From: Candidatus Tokpelaia sp. JSC188
GTDB lineage: Bacteria > Pseudomonadota > Alphaproteobacteria > Rhizobiales > Rhizobiaceae
Length of the DNA stretch: 64,000 nt
Direction: 5' to 3'
NCBI GenBank assembly: GCA_003331065.1
Contig: QENB01000001.1
Span: forward strand, 372,001-436,000
Below are positions 59,876 through 64,000 of this stretch, one piece after another. The notes beneath the pieces were generated by a model that did no database searches, had not been told where the DNA came from, and worked only from the letters and a program-made list of their open reading frames with translations. The first letter of the stretch is position 1. Every line of letters begins with the position of its first letter. The position numbers were made by a program, and so were the translations under genes.

Positions 59876-61180
59876 ATGATTCCGCGTTATTCCCGTCCAA
59901 AAATGGCTGCTATCTGGTCTCCCGAGACAAAATTTCAAATCTGGTTTGAAATAGAAGCCCACGCCTGTGACGCTTTAGCAAAACTTGGTGTTATTCCAAA
60001 GGAGGCAGCAAGAAAAATCTGGGAAAAGGGTTCAATAGCAAAATTCAATATTAAAAAGATCAATGCAATCGAATCTGTGACAAAACATGATGTTATAGCT
60101 TTTTTAACTCATCTTTCTGAATTTATCGGTCCTGAAGCGCGGTTTATTCATCAGGGAATGACATCTTCCGATATCCTTGATACGGCCTTTAATATACAAT
60201 TGATGCGCGCAAGCGATGTATTGCTCGATGATATCGACGAACTGCTTGCTGTGTTGAAAAAACGTGCCTACGACCATAAAAATACAGTTACTATTGGTCG
60301 CAGTCACGGAATCCATGCGGAACCGACAACATTTGGCATCAAACTAGCCTTGGCCTATGCCGAATTTGCTCGCTGCCGTAAACGGCTAGAAAATGCCAAG
60401 ACAGAAATTTCAACCTGCGCCATTTCCGGTGCTGTCGGTACGTTTGCTAATATTGATCCACGTGTTGAGGAACATGTTGCTAAAGCACTTGGAATGCAGA
60501 CTGAATCGATATCAACACAAGTTATTCCACGTGATCGTCATGCCATGTTCTTTGTAACACTTGGCGTCATATCTTCTTCAATAGAACGTCTTGCTGTAGA
60601 AATACGACATTTGCAGCGTACTGAAGTCCTTGAGGTTGAAGAATTTTTTTTTCTTGGACAGAAAGGTTCTTCAGCGATGCCACACAAACGCAATCCGGTC
60701 TTGACAGAAAACCTGACAGGCCTTGCGCGTATGGTGCGCTCTTATGCCATACCAGCAATGGAGGATGTAGCTCTCTGGCATGAACGAGATATATCACATT
60801 CTTCAGTTGAGCGTTATATCGGCCCAGATGCGACTATCACGTTAGACTTTGCTTTAAGTCGCCTGACCAATCTAATTAAAGATCTGCTAATATATCCGGA
60901 TAATATGCTAAAGAACCTGAACAAATTCCGTGGACTTATTCATTCACAACGAGTTCTTCTGGCTTTGACACAGGCTGGTATCAATCGCGAGGATGCTTAT
61001 CGTCTCGTACAGCGCAATGCTATGAAAGTATGGAACAAAGGCAAGGATTTTCTAGAAGAACTTCTGGGAGATCCAGATATCTGCTTTGTATTGTCTAAAG
61101 AGGAACTTCGGGAAAAATTTGATCTTGGCTATCATACCAAACACGTTGATACAATTTTTCGGCGTGTATTTAGTGAATAA
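59876..61180 (+). CDS. purB: Adenylosuccinate lyase
   Basis: Cleaves SAICAR to AICAR and adenylosuccinate to AMP, thereby finishing the steps opened by purC. The 434-residue fumarase-superfamily protein has HQGMTSSDILDTAF, the general-acid-region SHGIHAEPTTFG and the signature GSSAMPHKRNP. AGGAAAG lies before the ATG at 59876. Likely co-transcribed with rpe. Confidence 0.97.
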   Translation: MIPRYSRPKMAAIWSPETKFQIWFEIEAHACDALAKLGVIPKEAARKIWEKGSIAKFNIKKINAIESVTKHDVIAFLTHLSEFIGPEARFIHQGMTSSDILDTAFNIQLMRASDVLLDDIDELLAVLKKRAYDHKNTVTIGRSHGIHAEPTTFGIKLALAYAEFARCRKRLENAKTEISTCAISGAVGTFANIDPRVEEHVAKALGMQTESISTQVIPRDRHAMFFVTLGVISSSIERLAVEIRHLQRTEVLEVEEFFFLGQKGSSAMPHKRNPVLTENLTGLARMVRSYAIPAMEDVALWHERDISHSSVERYIGPDATITLDFALSRLTNLIKDLLIYPDNMLKNLNKFRGLIHSQRVLLALTQAGINREDAYRLVQRNAMKVWNKGKDFLEELLGDPDICFVLSKEELREKFDLGYHTKHVDTIFRRVFSE

Positions 61181-61338
61181 GAAAAAGAGAATAATAAATG
61201 CAGAGAAAAGCAAATATTCCTTCATCTATAGATTTGATATCAAGTGATGATAAGAAACAGGAGAATTTTTCTAACATCCTTCAATTCACTTAATTTTTTG
61301 AAAGCATAATACAAGCAGTTTATATAGACGTGGGGATT

Positions 61339-61368
61339 TTGAAAGAAATACTATTGACATGATATAAT
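61339..61368 (+). promoter_or_regulatory. Sigma-70-type promoter of tRNA-Lys
   Basis: TTGAAA (61339-61344), 18 bases, then a perfect TATAAT (61363-61368). Start predicted near 61375, 45-50 bases before the mature tRNA. A TTGACA also lies only three bases before the -10 and cannot be its -35. Confidence 0.55.
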
Positions 61369-61421
61369 GACCACAATACCCTGCCATCGCTCTTTCCTTG
61401 AAGCAAGTTTCGCCTGCTAGA

Positions 61422-61497
61422 GAGCGCGTAGCTCAGCTGGTAGAGCAACTGACTTTTAATCAGTAGGTCCAGGGTTCGAATCCCTGCGCGCTCACCA
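61422..61497 (+). tRNA. tRNA-Lys (anticodon TTT)
   Basis: 76 bases with encoded CCA. Acceptor GAGCGCG pairs with CGCGCTC; D arm GCTCAGCTGGTAGAGC; anticodon stem CTGAC/CAG with loop CTTTTAA (anticodon TTT); T arm CAGGGTTCGAATCCCTG. Standard bacterial tRNA-Lys. Followed by AT-rich spacer. Confidence 0.97.
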
Positions 61498-62674
61498 ACA
61501 GAATCAGGAGTGTTAACCATAAGAGCAAATCGTAAAATTTCATTCATAAAACAAAGTAACCATCGGCATGGTATTGATTGATGCACACATCATCTGGGTT
61601 TAATCCAAAGAAGTCAATCAAAAATAACAGACAACGAGAACCCCTCCTTTATTCGTGAATTCGTGAATTAAGATCTATCTACGCTTACAGAACGCGTATG
61701 CTATTCATTGAAATATGAACAACACTATGCAAAAATATTTTCTAATACCAACGCAAATCGTCTAAAAAATAACAAAAGATGTTATAAATGTATAAAAAAT
61801 GTTGCACAGGTCCTTTTTGCTTATAAAGCATATAGTTTTCGTCTTATTAACCTATATTTGACGATATTGATGGACTACAAATTAATCTATTGGAATACTA
61901 CTTATGTTCATTCTAAAACATGATTATTAGCACGCTTTGCATCCGTTTTATCAAATATAGGTTTTAAAAATTTTCAGAAGGCGTCCACCCGCAGCTTGTG
62001 CACTGAATCGCACGCGCACACATCATAGCCGAATCATTCTTAGGAAGTGGATACCGGCCTTAGCCATTTTAGGTTCAATCGATTTTTTATCAACAGGGTC
62101 CATCATTATCCATTATCCAAATATTCTTCTATCAACGAATATTCATAAACATGTTTGTATATTATTTAAAATAATAACGTTCTTCGGTAGAAAATTAGAA
62201 ACTGATTTAGAAGCATAATATCAAACATCAATAGATCATTGATTTAGAGTCTTGACAAGTATCTGTAAAATGTAGCCAATTCTAAAGGCCTATTACCCAC
62301 CTATTTCTATATTAGCGCTGATATAGATACTACAGATTCTCCTTAAGAACTTGTTAAACACAAAAGTGATAATCATTTGATTTTATTATCATAAAAACGA
62401 CTCCATTTCTGATACCTGCAACACAATTTTTAGCTATTTTCTCTGCAAAAAACATCTAAGAATTCATGACGGCAGCTAAAAAAACCTAAACTCCTTAATT
62501 AGATACATCAACACCATATAAATTATGTATCTTAACACACAACCAAGCAGCAAATTTTGCTGATATGTCGCAGAAAGTTTATTTTCTATATTCAAAATCG
62601 AATTAACAAGCCTCAAAATTCCATACTTTATGGATGCTTGATATATAGAAATAGCACTGGTAGATCTTAAGCAA
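61498..62674. other. 1.2-kb spacer between tRNA-Lys and tRNA-Ser
   Basis: Extremely AT-rich and without genes; a 71-codon frame at 61708-61923 is AT-driven. The exception is a GC-rich palindromic element at 61977-62062 (separate entry). Confidence 0.5.
61977..62062. repeat. GC-rich palindromic intergenic element (RIME-like)
   Basis: An island of roughly half GC in a very AT-rich spacer. Its ends are imperfect inverted repeats: GGCGTCCAC (61980-61988) and GTGGATACC (62047-62055), which pair at seven of nine positions, and an inner pair TGTGC (61997-62001) with GCACA (62016-62020). The AAGTGGATACCGG-type end resembles intergenic palindromes I remember from Rhizobium/Agrobacterium genomes. No second copy was found in this window, so a repeat family is inferred rather than shown. 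Confidence 0.45.
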
Positions 62675-62764
62675 TGGTGGAAGGAGTGGGATTCGAACCC
62701 ACGGTGCAGAAAACTGCACGCCGGTTTTCAAGACCGGTGCCTTAAGCCGCTCGGCCACCCTTCC
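62675..62764 (-). tRNA. tRNA-Ser (anticodon TGA)
   Basis: 90 bases with encoded CCA and the long variable arm of class II tRNAs (GCGTGCAGTTTTCTGCACC). Acceptor GGAAGGG pairs with TCCTTCC (one G-U); anticodon stem CCGGT/ACCGG with loop CTTGAAA (anticodon TGA); T arm GTGGGTTCGAATCCCAC. The D arm GGCCGAGCGGCTTAAGGC is typical of serine tRNAs. Confidence 0.97.
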
Positions 62765-63660
62765 ATACTCAAAAGATTCATGAACTCCCCGATCTTTTTG
62801 CTAAGAAGCATTGCAATGTTCCGCATCCTCACGAAATCTAGCTTAAAATCAATCATGGATTCTCAATTACAAAAAGTTTTATATTTGATTAGTAGGCTGG
62901 AAGTGTAAACTTCTGCCTATACACCGATGCCAGTACATCGTAACAATTGTATCTAAGGTTAACCATCTATAGAATATTGTTCTAGTCCCAATATCTGTTC
63001 TCCATACTCGTGTAGTTGTTATGCAGATATTCCGAACATGCTATTTGTCTAAACCCCATTGTATTGAACCTAATTCAAACCAAGAATAAATCCAAAAAAT
63101 ACGATGTCTACAACAGAACCATAAATGCTGTCCAACAAAAATAAAAACAATTACCACAATAACAAAATTACCTTTGGTAAACTACTATAATTGCGTGATT
63201 ATAGCTTGTCATAACATATAGCTCAACCTAGAATACAGTCCGGATAGGGTGCGTTATGCATTTAGGATTAGTTATCACTTGGCGAAGCTTCTTTAGATTT
63301 TATTGCAGGAAGTCTGCTTTGGTTGACTACATTAACGTATTCAAAAAATTGTTGCTTTAAGGTACAGTAGTAGTTTGGGATGCTTCTTGATCTAAAAATC
63401 ATTAATCTGCTTTTCGGGTTTTTGTACAAAAATTTTTGCTTGGAAGCTTATTTCTGTAGTGTATTTGCATTTAGGGTGACTAAATAGTGAATAAAGAATG
63501 AGAATGAGTATACCCTCAAACACGGCGATGGATGTGGTTTACTTGTGGGCATTCAGGGCAAGAAAATTTTCATCATCGGCAGATACCATTTGCAAACAAG
63601 TAACTTTTTCAGAGGTTGCAGCATGATTCATATGGTTTATCGCCATCAGGACTTTTCAAA
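62765..63660. other. Spacer and probable long leader of rne
   Basis: Nearly 900 bases without a gene between tRNA-Ser and rne. The last 150 bases before rne are less AT-rich and contain a small hairpin (ATGG with CCAT around 63633-63648) and an AGGA ribosome site at 63648-63651. A plus frame at 63545-63775 overlaps the rne start in another frame and is not protein-like. The leader could host RNase E autoregulation as known in E. coli; this is inference. Confidence 0.45.
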
Positions 63661-64000
63661 ATGTCAAATAAAATACTTATCGATGCCTCTCATCAAGAGG
63701 AAATACGTGTTGTTGTCACACGCGGTAATCATATTGAAGAATATGATTCTGAATCAGAGCAGAAAAAGCAATTAAAGGGCAATATTTATCTTGCTAGAAT
63801 CACGCGAGTAGAGCCCTCATTACAGGCTGCTTTTATTGAATATGGCGGAAATCGACATGGATTTCTTGCTTTTTCTGAAATTCATCCTGATTATTATCAG
63901 ATTCCTATCGCTGATCGCCTTGCGCTTCTAGAGGCGGAAGAACGAGCTGCAAAGATAGAGAATGAAAATAATGATACTACTATTTCTGAGATAAAGCAGA
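63661..64000 (+). CDS. rne: Ribonuclease E/G, N-terminal part
   Basis: Endoribonuclease that starts mRNA decay and rRNA/tRNA processing. The first 113 codons are visible before the window ends: MSNKILIDASHQEEIRVVV, then the S1-domain start KGNIYLARITRVEPSLQAAFIEYGGNRHGFLAF in two parts, followed by an acidic stretch (EAEERAAKIENEND-like) where alphaproteobacterial RNase E has an insertion within the S1 domain. That insertion points to RNase E rather than RNase G. AGGA sits 10 bases before the ATG. Confidence 0.93.
   Translation, partial: MSNKILIDASHQEEIRVVVTRGNHIEEYDSESEQKKQLKGNIYLARITRVEPSLQAAFIEYGGNRHGFLAFSEIHPDYYQIPIADRLALLEAEERAAKIENENNDTTISEIKQ

Noticed and set aside
61320..61586. 88-codon minus frame containing GAGIRTLDLLIKSQLLYQ
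   Set aside because: Antisense translation of tRNA-Lys, another common tRNA artefact rather than a gene.
63545..63775. 76-codon plus frame overlapping the rne start
   Set aside because: Different frame from rne, composition not protein-like, and it covers the conserved rne N-terminus.
1..64000. CRISPR arrays, insertion sequences, prophage, toxin-antitoxin or defence islands
   Set aside because: Read through both strands by gene content: no regularly spaced direct repeats, no transposase or integrase, no phage genes; every sizeable gene is a housekeeping family.

Overview
This window reads as housekeeping chromosome from an AT-rich, probably genome-reduced alphaproteobacterium of the Rhizobiales (Hyphomicrobiales), closest in feel to the Bartonellaceae/Brucellaceae. 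The reasons are the protein sequences themselves (PurC, TldD, KsgA, LptD and ParE resemble what I remember of Brucella/Bartonella), the gene sets (rpmH-rnpA-yidC-engB; lptF-lptG-lptD-surA-ksgA; purC-purS-purQ-purL-bolA-grxD; the separate F0 cluster with both b and b' subunits), and the unusually long AT-rich spacers. I could not compute GC content or search databases, so the taxonomic call is by recognition only.

Layout. 1-2444 (minus): sulfite reductase cysI (cut by the window edge), a DUF2849 protein and a CysG-like siroheme synthase. 2734-5864 (minus): rpmH, rnpA, yidC, engB. 6584-8002 (plus): tldD. 8479-13687: dxs, xseB, ribB and aroC on minus with a short dedA-like gene on plus. 14221-17340 (minus): FAD-linked oxidase, sua5/tsaC, rnhB. 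18360-21363 (minus): ispE, an S49 peptidase and a TrmN6-like methyltransferase. 21654-28916 (plus): polyprenyl diphosphate synthase, a TPR protein, glyQ-glyS and a divergent ClpP-like protease. 28956-31625 (minus): atpB, atpE, atpF', atpF and a broken atpI. Then pgsA (plus), ndk, a small membrane protein and holC (minus). 36422-42989 (plus): lptF, lptG, lptD, surA, ksgA. 43003-46833: gmk (minus), lipB and parE (plus). 46999-51824 (minus): recJ, hom, an alaC-like aminotransferase. 52381-61180: tRNA-Glu, purC, purS, purQ, purL, bolA, grxD, dksA (minus), rpe, purB. 61422-64000: tRNA-Lys, tRNA-Ser (minus) and the start of rne.

How the genes work together. The segment carries part of de novo purine synthesis (SAICAR synthetase, the three-part FGAM synthase, adenylosuccinate lyase), two steps of the MEP isoprenoid route plus a long-chain prenyl synthase, riboflavin and chorismate steps, sulfite reduction with its siroheme cofactor, the LPS export bridge and outer-membrane assembly factors, the F0 rotor and stator, and several translation, replication and repair functions. 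Cysteine, riboflavin, aromatic precursors and purines therefore appear still to be made.

What stands out is decay rather than novelty. atpI is broken by frameshifts and a stop, dedA is short, the CysG methyltransferase half is degenerate, and several spacers sit where I would expect argB, coxB, fabI, uvrC, pepA, pdxA or glpX from related genomes. I saw no prophage, insertion sequence, CRISPR array, toxin-antitoxin pair or defence cluster, and I do not think the window holds an undescribed multi-gene system. The most unusual non-coding items are a GC-rich palindromic element between tRNA-Lys and tRNA-Ser and a GC-rich hairpin inside a coding-like relic upstream of atpI.
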